NCBI RefSeq assembly: GCF_000429445.1
Contig: NZ_AUBW01000004.1
Span: 124,001 to 188,000 of the forward strand
DNA length: 64,000 nt
Direction of reading: 5' to 3'
Origin: Algoriphagus terrigena DSM 22685
GTDB taxonomy: Bacteria > Bacteroidota > Bacteroidia > Cytophagales > Cyclobacteriaceae
The translations under genes and the position numbers were made by a program. This document shows, in pieces, positions 1 to 8,861 of this stretch (position 1 is its first letter; every line of letters starts with the position of its first letter). The notes under the pieces are model-generated. The model worked only from the letters and a program-made list of their open reading frames with translations, made no database searches and was not told the origin of the DNA.

Positions 1-2059
1 GAAGCATCGGATCGAGACGCTCGTCGGACTTGAAGCCCGCAACACGTGGATGGGAACATTTCACTCGATTTTTGCAAAAATCCTGCGGGTCGAATCCGCA
101 AAAATCGGCTATCCCTCCAACTTCACCATCTACGACACGGACGATTCCAAGTCGCTGATCCGCACGCTGGTGAAGGAAATGCGACTGGACGACAAAGTCT
201 ATAAAGCCGGCGTCGTCCTCTCCCGAATCTCCGGGGCCAAAAACCGCCTGATCTCCTGGCAAGCTTATCAGGCAGATATTTATGTCAAAGCAGACGATGA
301 AGCAGCGATGAAGCCCCGCATGGGCGAACTCTACCAAAAGTACCAGGAGCGTCTTTTCAAAGCCGGAGCGATGGATTTTGACGATTTGCTCTTCAACACC
401 AACGTCCTTTTCCGCGATCATCTCGACGTGCTCAACAAATACCAACAACGTTTCAAATACGTGATGGTGGATGAGTTTCAGGACACGAACATCTCCCAAT
501 ACCTCATCACCAAAAAACTAGCCGCCGTCCACCAAAATATCTGTGTCGTCGGTGACGACGCCCAGAGTATCTACGCTTTTCGGGGAGCGGATATCCAAAA
601 TATCCTCAACTTCGAAAAGGACTATCCGGACCTCTTTGTAGTCAAACTCGAGCAAAACTACCGATCCACCAAAACGATTGTAGAGGCGGCAAACTCGATC
701 ATCGACAAGAATAAAGCCCAGCTGAAAAAGCTCGTCTGGACTTCCAACCCGGACGGCGAGCTGATCGAATTGATCAAAGCAGCCTCTGACAACGAAGAAG
801 GTCGCATCGTCGCCAACATCATTTTCGAAGAGAAAAACAACAAGAAACTCAAGAACAGCGATTTCGCGATCCTCTACCGCACCAACTCCCAATCCCGGTC
901 GATGGAAGAGGCGCTGCGCAAGATGAACCTCACTTACAAGATCGTCGGCGGGCTTTCTTTTTATCAGCGGAAAGAAATCAAAGATCTAATGGCGTATATG
1001 CGCTTCACGGTCAATCCAGTGGATGAGGAAGCTTTCAAGCGAGTGATCAACTATCCCAAGCGGGGAATCGGCGACACTTCGGTCGATAAAATCCTTGTCT
1101 CGGCCTACGAGCACGACATGCCCCTTTGGGACGTGGTGCAGAATGCACATAGCTTCTTGGGTGGAAAAGCCGGCTCTTCGGTCGACAATTTCTCCACGAT
1201 GATCAAGGCCTTCCAGATCGAAGTAGAGCGAAAAGACGCCTTTGAAGCGGCCAGTTCCATTGCGAAGCAAAGCGGATTGCTGCGCGAGCTCTACGAAGAC
1301 AAAACGATCGAGGGGCTCAACCGCTACGAAAACGTCCAGGAACTGCTCAATGCGATCAAGGAATACGTGGACAATCCCGAAAATGAGGACAAAAGTCTCG
1401 GTTCTTTCCTTCAGGAAATCGCGCTCCTCACCGACAACGATCAGGACAAAGACAAGACCGATTCGATCACGCTCATGACCGTCCACGCCTCCAAAGGCCT
1501 GGAGTTTAAGCAAGTCTTTGTAGTCGGGATGGAGGAGGATCTTTTCCCTTCACAGATGATGATGCAGAGCCGGGATGACTTGGAGGAAGAGCGCAGACTT
1601 TTCTATGTGGCCTCGACCCGGGCGATGGAAAAATTATACCTGACTTATGCCTTGTCACGTTATCGATTTGGACGGCTACTCAACTGCGAACCGAGTCGCT
1701 TTCTGGAAGAAGTGAATCCGAATATGATCAAAGTAAATAAGCGGATGGCCTCGAAGGAGATGCCTGGAGCGCTTCGAAAGGAAGGATTGCCCGGAAGTGT
1801 CGGGTTCATCGGAATCAAAAAGCAACCCGAATCCCGTGCGCCGATCCAGCTGAAAATCCACACGCCGTCGCCTGATTTCATGCCGAGCAACACCAACAAT
1901 CTGAAGGCAGAGCAACTGGTCGAACATCCGAAATTCGGATTTGGAAAAGTACAGAAGATTGAAACAGAAGGACTTAATAAAAAGGCAACCATCCAATTTG
2001 AGCATTTTGGAGAGAAAACATTATTGCTTAGCTTTGCCAAGCTCAGAATCATAGACTAA
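1..2059 (+). CDS. pcrA: ATP-dependent DNA helicase UvrD/PcrA (5' truncated by window edge)
   Basis: Superfamily 1A 3'-5' DNA helicase for repair and removal of replication blocks in the cytoplasm. The reading frame is open from base 2, and residues before the first ATG (position 50) continue the helicase fold into the motif GTFHS, so the real start and the Walker A motif lie upstream of the window. Visible motifs in order are DEFQDT (Walker B, about 460-490), GDDAQSIYAFRGA (motif III, about 550-590), QNYRST (motif IV), TVHASKGLEF (motif V, about 1480-1510) and EERRLFYVASTRA (motif VI, about 1590-1630). The C-terminus has the PcrA-type tail around HPKFGFGKV, which is usual for PcrA/UvrD. A 66-base gap separates it from the DUF4290 gene, so the two and murA may be co-transcribed. 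Family assignment is secure; PcrA versus UvrD naming is convention. Confidence 0.95.
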   Translation, partial: KHRIETLVGLEARNTWMGTFHSIFAKILRVESAKIGYPSNFTIYDTDDSKSLIRTLVKEMRLDDKVYKAGVVLSRISGAKNRLISWQAYQADIYVKADDEAAMKPRMGELYQKYQERLFKAGAMDFDDLLFNTNVLFRDHLDVLNKYQQRFKYVMVDEFQDTNISQYLITKKLAAVHQNICVVGDDAQSIYAFRGADIQNILNFEKDYPDLFVVKLEQNYRSTKTIVEAANSIIDKNKAQLKKLVWTSNPDGELIELIKAASDNEEGRIVANIIFEEKNNKKLKNSDFAILYRTNSQSRSMEEALRKMNLTYKIVGGLSFYQRKEIKDLMAYMRFTVNPVDEEAFKRVINYPKRGIGDTSVDKILVSAYEHDMPLWDVVQNAHSFLGGKAGSSVDNFSTMIKAFQIEVERKDAFEAASSIAKQSGLLRELYEDKTIEGLNRYENVQELLNAIKEYVDNPENEDKSLGSFLQEIALLTDNDQDKDKTDSITLMTVHASKGLEFKQVFVVGMEEDLFPSQMMMQSRDDLEEERRLFYVASTRAMEKLYLTYALSRYRFGRLLNCEPSRFLEEVNPNMIKVNKRMASKEMPGALRKEGLPGSVGFIGIKKQPESRAPIQLKIHTPSPDFMPSNTNNLKAEQLVEHPKFGFGKVQKIETEGLNKKATIQFEHFGEKTLLLSFAKLRIID

Positions 2060-2125
2060 TCACCTGCTCCCCTGTCCTTTGGTGATTTTTTGTTACCTTT
2101 TGAAAGGCTATAAACGGGAAGCAAC

Positions 2126-2797
2126 ATGGAGCACACCGAACCTGAAAAACAACAACTTATTTTGAAAGAATACGGCAAAAACATTCAACGCCTGGTAGCG
2201 CATGTCACCGGCATTGAAGACCGTGAGAAGCGCACGCAGAGTGCCTACACCGTCATCGAAATCATCAAGCAGCTCAATCCTTCGGTCAAGGCCGAAAACG
2301 ATCAGAAGCTGTGGGATGACATCTACATCATGTCTGATTTCCAACTTGATGTGGACGGACCTTTCCCAATGCCGGAGAAAGAGCTTCTTGGGAAAAAACC
2401 CCTGCCTGTTGGCTACCCCAAAGGTGAAGTGAAGTTCAAGCACTACGGACGAAACATCGAAAAACTGATCGAAAAGGCCATCGAAATCGAAAATGACGAG
2501 GACCAAGAAGCAGCCATCATCTACATCGGTCAGCTGATGCGAAGCTTTCATTCTACCTGGAACAGAGACAACTTCGACGACGGCATCATCCTGGATGACA
2601 TCAAGACCCTCTCCAAAGGCAAGCTGCACATCGACCTGGAAAAGGTGAGAGAGAACGCACTTTTCGAATCAAACACCCGTCGGGATTTCAAGATTCCCCA
2701 CGTCGAAGAAGAGCACTCCAAAAACAAGCGGCCTGTCCAACACAAAAAAAGCAATCACCGAAACAACGGCCACAACAACAAAAAACGTAGAAATTAA
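2126..2797 (+). CDS. DUF4290 family protein
   Basis: A 223-residue cytoplasmic protein of unknown function that I assign to the Bacteroidota-specific DUF4290 family. The N-terminal and middle parts are predicted helical and acidic, for example around EYGKNIQRLVAHV and again KHYGRNIEKLIEKA, which look like an internal duplication of one helical unit (about residues 12-25 and 107-120). The last 30 residues form a strongly basic tail rich in Lys, Asn, His and Arg (ending NNKKRRN), suggesting nucleic-acid or ribosome contact, which is inference. There is no signal peptide or membrane segment. Its stop codon overlaps the murA start by one base (TAATG), a typical translational-coupling arrangement, so it is almost certainly in one operon with murA. 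Confidence 0.85.
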   Translation: MEHTEPEKQQLILKEYGKNIQRLVAHVTGIEDREKRTQSAYTVIEIIKQLNPSVKAENDQKLWDDIYIMSDFQLDVDGPFPMPEKELLGKKPLPVGYPKGEVKFKHYGRNIEKLIEKAIEIENDEDQEAAIIYIGQLMRSFHSTWNRDNFDDGIILDDIKTLSKGKLHIDLEKVRENALFESNTRRDFKIPHVEEEHSKNKRPVQHKKSNHRNNGHNNKKRRN

Positions 2798-4104
2798 TGG
2801 CATCATTTCGCGTAACCGGCGGCACCAGATTGAAAGGTGAGATCATTCCCCAGGGAGCAAAAAACGAGGCGCTTCAGATTCTTTGCGCGGTCCTGCTCAC
2901 TCCCGAGAAAGTAACCATCAACAAAATCCCGAATATCCGTGACGTTAACAAGCTGATCGAGCTCTTGGCGGACATGGGTGTTAAAGTCCAAAAGCTAGGA
3001 GCTGAATCCTATGTTTTCCAGGCCGACGAAGTCAATATGGACTATCTGGAGACAGAAGATTTTCTGCAGAAAGCATCCGCACTCAGAGGCTCAGTCATGA
3101 TTCTCGGCCCACTCTTGGCGCGATTTGGCAAAGGAAAACTTTCCAAACCGGGAGGGGATAAAATCGGCCGTCGCCGCATGGACACGCACTTTTTTGGCTT
3201 TCAAAAGCTGGGCGCAGAGTTCCACTACGACGCCAAAAACGAGATTTTCCACATCGATGGCAAAAACCTCAAGGGCACCTATATGCTCCTCGACGAGGCT
3301 TCCGTCACCGGCACCGCCAACATCGTGATGGCAGCAGTGCTAGCCGAAGGAAAAACCACCATCTACAACGCCGCCTGCGAGCCTTACCTGCAACAGCTTT
3401 GCGACATGCTCAACCGCATGGGAGCCAAGATCACCGGCGTGGGCTCCAATATGCTGCATATCAACGGAGTAAAATCCCTCGGAGGCACAGACCACACCAT
3501 GCTGCCTGACATGATCGAGATCGGTTCATTCATCGGCATGGCAGCGATGACCGGATCGGAGATCACCATCAAAGATTGTCAGATCCATCGCTTGGGCATC
3601 ATCCCGGATACCTTCCGAAGGATGGGAATCCAGATGGAATTCCGTGGAGACGACATTCACATTCCTGCTCAAAAACACTACGAGATTGAGACGTTTATCG
3701 ACGGATCGATCCTGACAGTTGCGGATCAAATCTGGCCTGGGTTTACGCCAGACTTGCTTTCGATCATTCTCGTGACTGCAACACAGGCCAAAGGTACCGT
3801 GCTAGTTCATCAGAAAATGTTCGAATCCCGACTGTTCTTCGTCGATAAACTGATCGACATGGGAGCGCAGATTATCCTTTGCGATCCTCACAGAGCCACC
3901 GTGATCGGTCTGGACAGAAAGTACGCACTTCGGGGTATCCGAATGACTTCGCCGGACATTCGCGCCGGTGTGGCACTCCTGATTGCAGCGATGTCTGCTA
4001 ACGGAACTTCTGTCATCGACAACATCGAGCAGATTGACCGTGGATACCAAAACATCGACGAGCGACTCAACGCACTCGGGGCCAAAATCGAGCGTTTGAC
4101 TTAA
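2797..4104 (+). CDS. murA: UDP-N-acetylglucosamine 1-carboxyvinyltransferase MurA
   Basis: Catalyses the first committed step of peptidoglycan synthesis, transfer of enolpyruvate from PEP to UDP-GlcNAc, in the cytoplasm. The 435-residue length and the motif GAKNEAL with Lys22-Asn23 match the EPSP-synthase-like MurA family. The active-site loop reads KPGGDKIGRR, so the position that is Cys115 in Escherichia coli MurA is Asp121 here (codon GAT at 3157-3159). Asp at this site is known in natural fosfomycin-resistant MurA enzymes such as those of Mycobacterium and Chlamydia, and the C115D change in E. coli gives resistance. I infer intrinsic insensitivity to fosfomycin. The start overlaps the DUF4290 stop by one base. 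A hairpin terminator follows directly. Confidence 0.96.
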   Translation: MASFRVTGGTRLKGEIIPQGAKNEALQILCAVLLTPEKVTINKIPNIRDVNKLIELLADMGVKVQKLGAESYVFQADEVNMDYLETEDFLQKASALRGSVMILGPLLARFGKGKLSKPGGDKIGRRRMDTHFFGFQKLGAEFHYDAKNEIFHIDGKNLKGTYMLLDEASVTGTANIVMAAVLAEGKTTIYNAACEPYLQQLCDMLNRMGAKITGVGSNMLHINGVKSLGGTDHTMLPDMIEIGSFIGMAAMTGSEITIKDCQIHRLGIIPDTFRRMGIQMEFRGDDIHIPAQKHYEIETFIDGSILTVADQIWPGFTPDLLSIILVTATQAKGTVLVHQKMFESRLFFVDKLIDMGAQIILCDPHRATVIGLDRKYALRGIRMTSPDIRAGVALLIAAMSANGTSVIDNIEQIDRGYQNIDERLNALGAKIERLT

Positions 4105-4108
4105 ATCC

Positions 4109-4133
4109 AAAAGGGAGTGAACGCTCCCTTTTT
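4109..4133 (+). terminator. Rho-independent terminator after murA
   Basis: A 9-bp stem (4109-4117 with 4124-4132, AAAAGGGAG/CTCCCTTTT) with a 6-base loop and a run of T on the 3' side, five bases after the murA stop codon. It would end the pcrA-DUF4290-murA transcript. Confidence 0.75.
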
Positions 4134-4159
4134 CATTTAACCCTAAAAACTTTTCCCTT

Positions 4160-5155
4160 TTGCGACAAGAGATCACCGTCACACGAACTTTACCGGTCAA
4201 TCTGACGCCAAAGGACTTAGCGCTTTTTCAAGGCTCAAAGCAAGTTACGTTTGAGCGGCTGCACCCCGTTCATCTGAAAAATGTCTGGATCCTGCAGGAC
4301 ACCATTTTTTCGCCAGGGGAAATGAGATTTTACTCCTCCCATACCCATATCGCCGACATCGGCCCCCTGCAGTTTGCCAAGCGGGCCATCTATTGTGCAC
4401 CCAAATCCTGGAAAAAAATCCCATTGGGCATGTGGGTTTTGGATGAGTGGAGCGCCAATTATTTTCATTGGATGACCGACTGTCTGCCCCGAATCTGGGA
4501 AGGAATCGAGCGGGAACCGGATTGTCCGGTGATCCTCCCGGAATCTTTCAAAAGTTTGGACTACGTCATCCAATCGCTGGATCTGGCTGGAGTGACCGCG
4601 GTCTTTTTCAAAGCAAGTCAAAACCTCCACGTCAAAAAGCTTATTTTGACCGCGAGAACGGCTACTTTTCCCAATTTCAATCCACCTCTCGCTGACAAAA
4701 CCAGAACAAAACTTAGCGTCAAAAGCATCTCCGAGCCTTGGCGAAAAGTCTACATCAGCCGAAAACTTGCACCCAAAAGAAAAGCCCACAACGACGCAGA
4801 CGTGGAGATCCTGCTTCAAAAACGGGGATTCGACGTCGTATACGCCGAGAAACTCAGCCTGAGCCAGCAGATCCAACTCATGTCCGAAACGCAGCTTTTG
4901 GTATGTCTGCACGGTGCTGCGTTGACCAATATGCTTTTTCTGCCTCCCACGGCCAAAGTCCTCGAATTCAGAAATCATGGTGACTCAGTCAGTCAATGCT
5001 ATTTCAACTTGAGCTCCGCACTCGGGCTTGCTTACTATTACACGCTGAACCAAGGAGACGGCAAACACACCATCATGAGTGACTTCACCATTGATCTGGT
5101 CTCGCTGGAGCATGTTCTGGATCAAATTGATCAAACAACAACCCAAACTCTTTGA
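4160..5155 (+). CDS. Glycosyltransferase family 61 (DUF563) protein
   Basis: A 331-residue protein with the hallmarks of the GT61 family, which adds sugars such as xylose or GlcNAc to glycans. I see the N-terminal block ANYFHWMTDCLPRIW (about residues 97-111) and the C-terminal block LHGAALTNMLFLPP (about 251-264) followed by KVLEFR, both characteristic of DUF563 proteins. There is no signal peptide, so it probably acts in the cytoplasm on cell-surface polysaccharide or glycolipid precursors. The start is a TTG at 4160; the first in-frame ATG (4322) would remove 54 residues of apparently conserved N-terminus, so TTG is preferred. It follows the murA terminator by 26 bases and stands alone, with no other polysaccharide genes next to it. 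The substrate cannot be told from sequence. Confidence 0.83.
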   Translation: MRQEITVTRTLPVNLTPKDLALFQGSKQVTFERLHPVHLKNVWILQDTIFSPGEMRFYSSHTHIADIGPLQFAKRAIYCAPKSWKKIPLGMWVLDEWSANYFHWMTDCLPRIWEGIEREPDCPVILPESFKSLDYVIQSLDLAGVTAVFFKASQNLHVKKLILTARTATFPNFNPPLADKTRTKLSVKSISEPWRKVYISRKLAPKRKAHNDADVEILLQKRGFDVVYAEKLSLSQQIQLMSETQLLVCLHGAALTNMLFLPPTAKVLEFRNHGDSVSQCYFNLSSALGLAYYYTLNQGDGKHTIMSDFTIDLVSLEHVLDQIDQTTTQTL

Positions 5156-5254
5156 GTTTATAGGCACATTTTGCCACATCGTCTTTCCGGCCTTTCAGGT
5201 AGTACACAATTTTTTGCTATCTTTTTGGGCTATTAGTTCAACCCATTAAAACCT

Positions 5255-6973
5255 ATGACCAAGAAAAAACTCCGCAGCCAGGAATGGTACGGCCGCACTG
5301 GCAAAGACGGATTTATCTATAGATCCTGGATGAAAAACCAGGGACTTCCCCATCATCTTTTCGAGGGCGAAAAGCCCGTAATCGGCATCTGTAACACCTG
5401 GTCTGAACTCACCCCCTGCAACGGCCACTTCAAAGAACTCGCCGAAAGTCTCAAAAAAGGTATTTGGGAAGCAGGCGGATTCCCGCTGGAATTCCCAGTG
5501 ATGTCGCTGGGCGAGTGCTCAATCAAGCCTACCGCCATGCTTTTTCGCAACCTGATGTCAATGGATGTCGAAGAGAGCATTCGAGGCAATCCATTGGATG
5601 GCGTTGTGCTGATGTGCGGCTGCGACAAAACCACCCCTTCGCTGGTCATGGGCGCCGCCTCGGTGGACATCCCTGCTTTGGTGCTGTCAGGCGGCCCGAT
5701 GCTGGTCGGGAGATTTAGGGGGAAAAAGATCGGAACTTCAGACATCTGGAGATTCGCGGAGGACTTCAAGATGGGTAGACTTACTCAGGAAGAATTTATC
5801 GAAGCCGAAGCCGCCATGTCCCGTTCGGCAGGACACTGCGCTCCGATGGGCACCGCTTCAACGATGGCCGCGATGGTCGAGTCTCTGGGGCTTTCGTTGC
5901 CTGACAATGCTACCATTCCGGCCGCAGATTCCAGGAGAAAAGTCCTGGCGCATCTCACCGGCATGCGAATCGTGGAGATGGTAAGAGAAGACATGAAGAT
6001 GAGCACCATTCTCACTCGCAAGGCCTTCGAAAACTCCATCATGGTCAACGCCGCAGTGGGTGGATCTACCAACTTTATACTGCACCTGACTGCGATAGCC
6101 AAGCGGATCGGTGTCGAGCTCGACTTGACCGACTTTGATTATTTCTCTTCGAAAATCCCCCTTATTGCCAACGTCCAGCCTTCGGGAGAGCATTGGGTCG
6201 AGGATCTGTTCTATGCCGGTGGTTTGCCTGCCGTGATGAAGGAAATCGAAAAACACCTACACACAGACGCCCTCACTGTCAATGGAAAAACGATTGGAGA
6301 CAACATCGCCAAGGCTGAATGCTGGGATAGAAACCTGATCGGAACACTGGAAAATCCCATCAAGCCGGATTCTGGAATTGCCGTCCTGAAAGGCAATTTG
6401 TGCCCAAACGGCGCAGTTCTGAAGCCTTCAGCCGCCAGTCCTGAACTCCTCACACACACCGGTCGGGCCGTAGTCTTTGAAAACATCGACGACTACAAAG
6501 CCAAAGTAGACGATCCAAATCTCGACATCGACGAGACCTGCGTGATGGTGATGAAAAATGTAGGGCCAAAAGGCTACCCCGGAATGCCAGAGGTTGGCAA
6601 CATGGGCTTGCCAAAAAAAGTCCTCGAAAAAGGCTTCAAAGACATGATCCGGATCTCTGACGGCCGAATGAGCGGAACGGGCTTCGGCACCGTCGTGCTG
6701 CACGTGTCCCCGGAATCTGCCATTGGCGGCCCCTTGGCTTTTGTCCAAAACGGCGACATGATCGCGTTGGACGTCCCCAACCGTAGTCTCAACCTTCTGA
6801 TCTCTGAGGAAGAATTTGAACGACGTCGAAAGGACTTTGTCCCGACCCGGTTGCCTTACGAAAGAGGCTATGTCAACCTCTTCCTCGACAAAGTAAACCA
6901 AGCTCATGAAGGCGTGGATTTCGACTTCCTGCAGGGAAGCTCGGGCTCCGAAGTGAAAAGAGATTCGCATTAA
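5255..6973 (+). CDS. IlvD/Edd family sugar-acid dehydratase (L-arabinonate dehydratase-like)
   Basis: An iron-sulfur dehydratase of 572 residues that removes water from a sugar acid to give a 2-keto-3-deoxy acid. The three cluster-binding cysteines are visible: Cys55 in TPCNGH, Cys123 in CGCDKTTP and Cys195 in SAGHCAPMG. Their spacing closely follows that of the [2Fe-2S] L-arabinonate dehydratase of Rhizobium leguminosarum (Cys59, Cys127, Cys200). The N-terminus with SQEWYG and RSWMKNQG is typical of the pentonate/hexonate dehydratase branch and not of branched-chain amino-acid IlvD, and no ilv genes are nearby. An SDR dehydrogenase follows on the same strand after 59 bases, consistent with an oxidative non-phosphorylating sugar route. 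The exact substrate (arabinonate, xylonate, fuconate or other) is not settled. Confidence 0.85.
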   Translation: MTKKKLRSQEWYGRTGKDGFIYRSWMKNQGLPHHLFEGEKPVIGICNTWSELTPCNGHFKELAESLKKGIWEAGGFPLEFPVMSLGECSIKPTAMLFRNLMSMDVEESIRGNPLDGVVLMCGCDKTTPSLVMGAASVDIPALVLSGGPMLVGRFRGKKIGTSDIWRFAEDFKMGRLTQEEFIEAEAAMSRSAGHCAPMGTASTMAAMVESLGLSLPDNATIPAADSRRKVLAHLTGMRIVEMVREDMKMSTILTRKAFENSIMVNAAVGGSTNFILHLTAIAKRIGVELDLTDFDYFSSKIPLIANVQPSGEHWVEDLFYAGGLPAVMKEIEKHLHTDALTVNGKTIGDNIAKAECWDRNLIGTLENPIKPDSGIAVLKGNLCPNGAVLKPSAASPELLTHTGRAVVFENIDDYKAKVDDPNLDIDETCVMVMKNVGPKGYPGMPEVGNMGLPKKVLEKGFKDMIRISDGRMSGTGFGTVVLHVSPESAIGGPLAFVQNGDMIALDVPNRSLNLLISEEEFERRRKDFVPTRLPYERGYVNLFLDKVNQAHEGVDFDFLQGSSGSEVKRDSH

Positions 6974-6980
6974 AAAACAA

Positions 6981-7014
6981 AGACCTGCCAGCGTTTTGAA
7001 AACCTGGCAGGTCT
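6981..7014. repeat. 34-base palindromic element between dehydratase and SDR genes
   Basis: An almost perfect palindrome. The outer arms 6981-6991 (AGACCTGCCAG) and 7004-7014 (CTGGCAGGTCT) pair over 11 bp, and the inner GTTTT (6993-6997) pairs with AAAAC (6999-7003), leaving one bulged base and a one-base apex. There is no long T tract, so it could be a weak terminator, an RNA-stabilising stem or a REP-type dispersed repeat. I recall similar acctggcaggt palindromes in other Bacteroidota genomes, but this is memory and not tested. Confidence 0.7.
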
Positions 7015-7032
7015 CTTTGAAAAAAAACAAAA

Positions 7033-7794
7033 ATGAAACCTCAAAAAGTCGCCATTGTCACCGGTGCTGGACAAGGAATTGGGCTGGAGATCGCCCGCAA
7101 ACTGCTGATAACAGGTTCCCACGTCATCCTCAACGATCTGGAAAAAGGCCTAACGGAAGAAGCAGTCGCTTCACTTTCCCAACTCGGAAAAGGTGCTGTC
7201 TTGGGCTGCTCTGGCGACTCCTCTTCGGGGGAGGTGATCTCAGAGATCATCGACTTGGCCATGCATCATTTTGGCTCAGTTGACCAAGTGGTGGCCAATG
7301 CCGGAATCACGCTTTTTGGAAACTTTCTGGACTATTCCAGAGAGGATTTTTTCGAAGTCACCCGGATCAACCAAGCCGGGAGTTTCTTTCTAACCCAAGC
7401 TGCGGCGAGAATTATGAAAGGCCAGCCAAACGGCGGATCGATCTTGCTGACATCCTCTGTGACAGCGCACCAAAGCCATGAAAATCTGGCGGCCTACGCC
7501 ATGAGCAAAGCAGCAGTGGAGATGCTCGCGAAGAATCTGGTCATCGAGCTCGCTCCTCTCGGAATCCGGATTAACACCATCGCGCCGGGTGCCACCCTGA
7601 CTGAGCGGACTACCTCCGACCCTAACTATGTTAGTACCTGGTCAAGGCTCACGCCGCTAGGTCGCCCTGCTAATACGACCGACATCGCCGAAGCTGCGGC
7701 ATTTTTACTCTCAGATGCCGCCCGGCACATCACCGGCCAATCTCTCATTGTCGATGGAGGATGGACTTCGATCAGCCCATCACCGTACGGATGA
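7033..7794 (+). CDS. SDR family NAD(P)-dependent oxidoreductase
   Basis: A 253-residue classical short-chain dehydrogenase with a Rossmann fold. The cofactor motif TGAGQGIG lies at about residues 10-17, the NAG motif at about 90, and the catalytic Tyr-x-x-x-Lys appears as YAMSK at about residue 156. The C-terminus has the usual GQSLIVDGGW. Length and motifs match sugar or sugar-acid dehydrogenases such as glucose 1-dehydrogenase or rhamnose/fucose dehydrogenases. Being downstream of a sugar-acid dehydratase it probably supplies or consumes an intermediate of the same pathway, for example oxidation of the free sugar or of the keto-deoxy acid. That pairing is inference, because the substrate is not encoded in recognisable motifs. 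Cytoplasmic, no signal peptide. Confidence 0.88.
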   Translation: MKPQKVAIVTGAGQGIGLEIARKLLITGSHVILNDLEKGLTEEAVASLSQLGKGAVLGCSGDSSSGEVISEIIDLAMHHFGSVDQVVANAGITLFGNFLDYSREDFFEVTRINQAGSFFLTQAAARIMKGQPNGGSILLTSSVTAHQSHENLAAYAMSKAAVEMLAKNLVIELAPLGIRINTIAPGATLTERTTSDPNYVSTWSRLTPLGRPANTTDIAEAAAFLLSDAARHITGQSLIVDGGWTSISPSPYG

Positions 7795-8291
7795 CCTTAA
7801 TTCTCCCAAGAAAATGGTCTTAAAAACAGCCGGAAACCCGACTTGAGTCCTTATTTACCGACGCAGATTCCCCCTCTCATTCATCAGCAAGGCGCGAACC
7901 CAAATCCCACCTCAGGCGTATCTTGATCCCAGTTTTTTTTATTTTCCGGAACTTGACTGCCCCCTTAAAACAAATAAACAGCCCGGATTTCGAGGCGGGT
8001 TTTCATCTCTTTTGCAAAGATTTCATGATCCGCTGTCATGAATGCTGAAGGACACATTCTCAAGCTTAGTTTTTCCGACCTAACGAAAAAAAGCAAGAAA
8101 TATTACACCTAATTCTTGCGCTTGTCATTCAACTTATTGTAGATTAGAGACTTCTTTAGTATTAATTTTTACCTCCATGATTTTTCGTTTGGATTGGGGG
8201 ATCGCAACCTTAGGCTTCGACTAGACCGGGCTTTGCCCTGGTATATACCCAGCAATATTTCACATCTAGCAACACTTAACTTTTAACAAAC
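7795..8291. other. 497-base intergenic region before the surface module
   Basis: No gene is supported here on either strand. The region is A+T richer than its flanks and contains a short imperfect hairpin around 8225-8243. It must hold the promoter for the tail-collar genes, but I cannot point to a convincing Bacteroidota -33/-7 pair. Confidence 0.5.
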
Positions 8292-8837
8292 ATGGAACCC
8301 TTTTTAGGACAAATTATGATGGTCGGATTCAACTTCGCCCCCAAAGGCTGGGCGCTCTGCCAAGGCCAATTACTTTCAATCTCACAGAACAGCGCGCTGT
8401 TTTCACTTTTGGGAACAATGTATGGCGGCGATGGCCGCACAACCTTTGCGCTTCCGGATCTACGGGGCAGGTGTGCGGTGGGGATGGGCCAGGGACCCGG
8501 TCTTTCTGATAGAACGCAAGGCGAGATGTTCGGCCAGGAATCTGTTACGCTGACGATTGCCGAGACACCCTCACATATCCATCAATTGCTGGGCAGCAAT
8601 ACCGATGGCACTACCAGCGATCCAACCAATAACACACTTGCCAAAAGTTCGGTGACAATCGAACGAGGAACAAGCCCAATACCTGTGAACACTTATGCTT
8701 CCGGGGCTCCTAATGTGGCTATGGCAGTACCCAGCATCGCGCCTGCCGGAGGCAACCAGCCTCACAACAACATGCAACCTTCAATTGCCATGAATTACAT
8801 CATTGCATTGCAAGGTATATTTCCTCCAAGGGATTGA
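8292..8837 (+). CDS. Phage tail-collar domain protein (microcystin-dependent protein-like), copy 1
   Basis: A 181-residue protein of the free-standing tail-collar family, also known as microcystin-dependent or Mdp-like proteins. The N-terminal collar domain is clear: it opens with EPFLGQIMMVGFNFAPKGW, continues with CQGQLLSISQN and ends with ALPDLRGR (about residues 1-65). The remainder is Gly/Ser/Thr/Pro-rich and ends in a conserved MNYIIALQGIFP segment, as in other family members. There is no signal peptide or membrane helix. The biological role of these proteins outside phages is unknown; no other phage genes are nearby, so this is not a prophage fragment. A paralogue follows after 24 bases, and a giant T9SS adhesin lies downstream on the same strand. 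Confidence 0.85.
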   Translation: MEPFLGQIMMVGFNFAPKGWALCQGQLLSISQNSALFSLLGTMYGGDGRTTFALPDLRGRCAVGMGQGPGLSDRTQGEMFGQESVTLTIAETPSHIHQLLGSNTDGTTSDPTNNTLAKSSVTIERGTSPIPVNTYASGAPNVAMAVPSIAPAGGNQPHNNMQPSIAMNYIIALQGIFPPRD

Positions 8838-8861
8838 TCCTAGTTTTAAAACAAGATAACT

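Noticed and set aside
5255..6973. Dihydroxy-acid dehydratase IlvD of branched-chain amino-acid synthesis
   Set aside because: The N-terminal motifs and cysteine spacing fit the sugar-acid dehydratase branch, and no ilv or leu genes are present.
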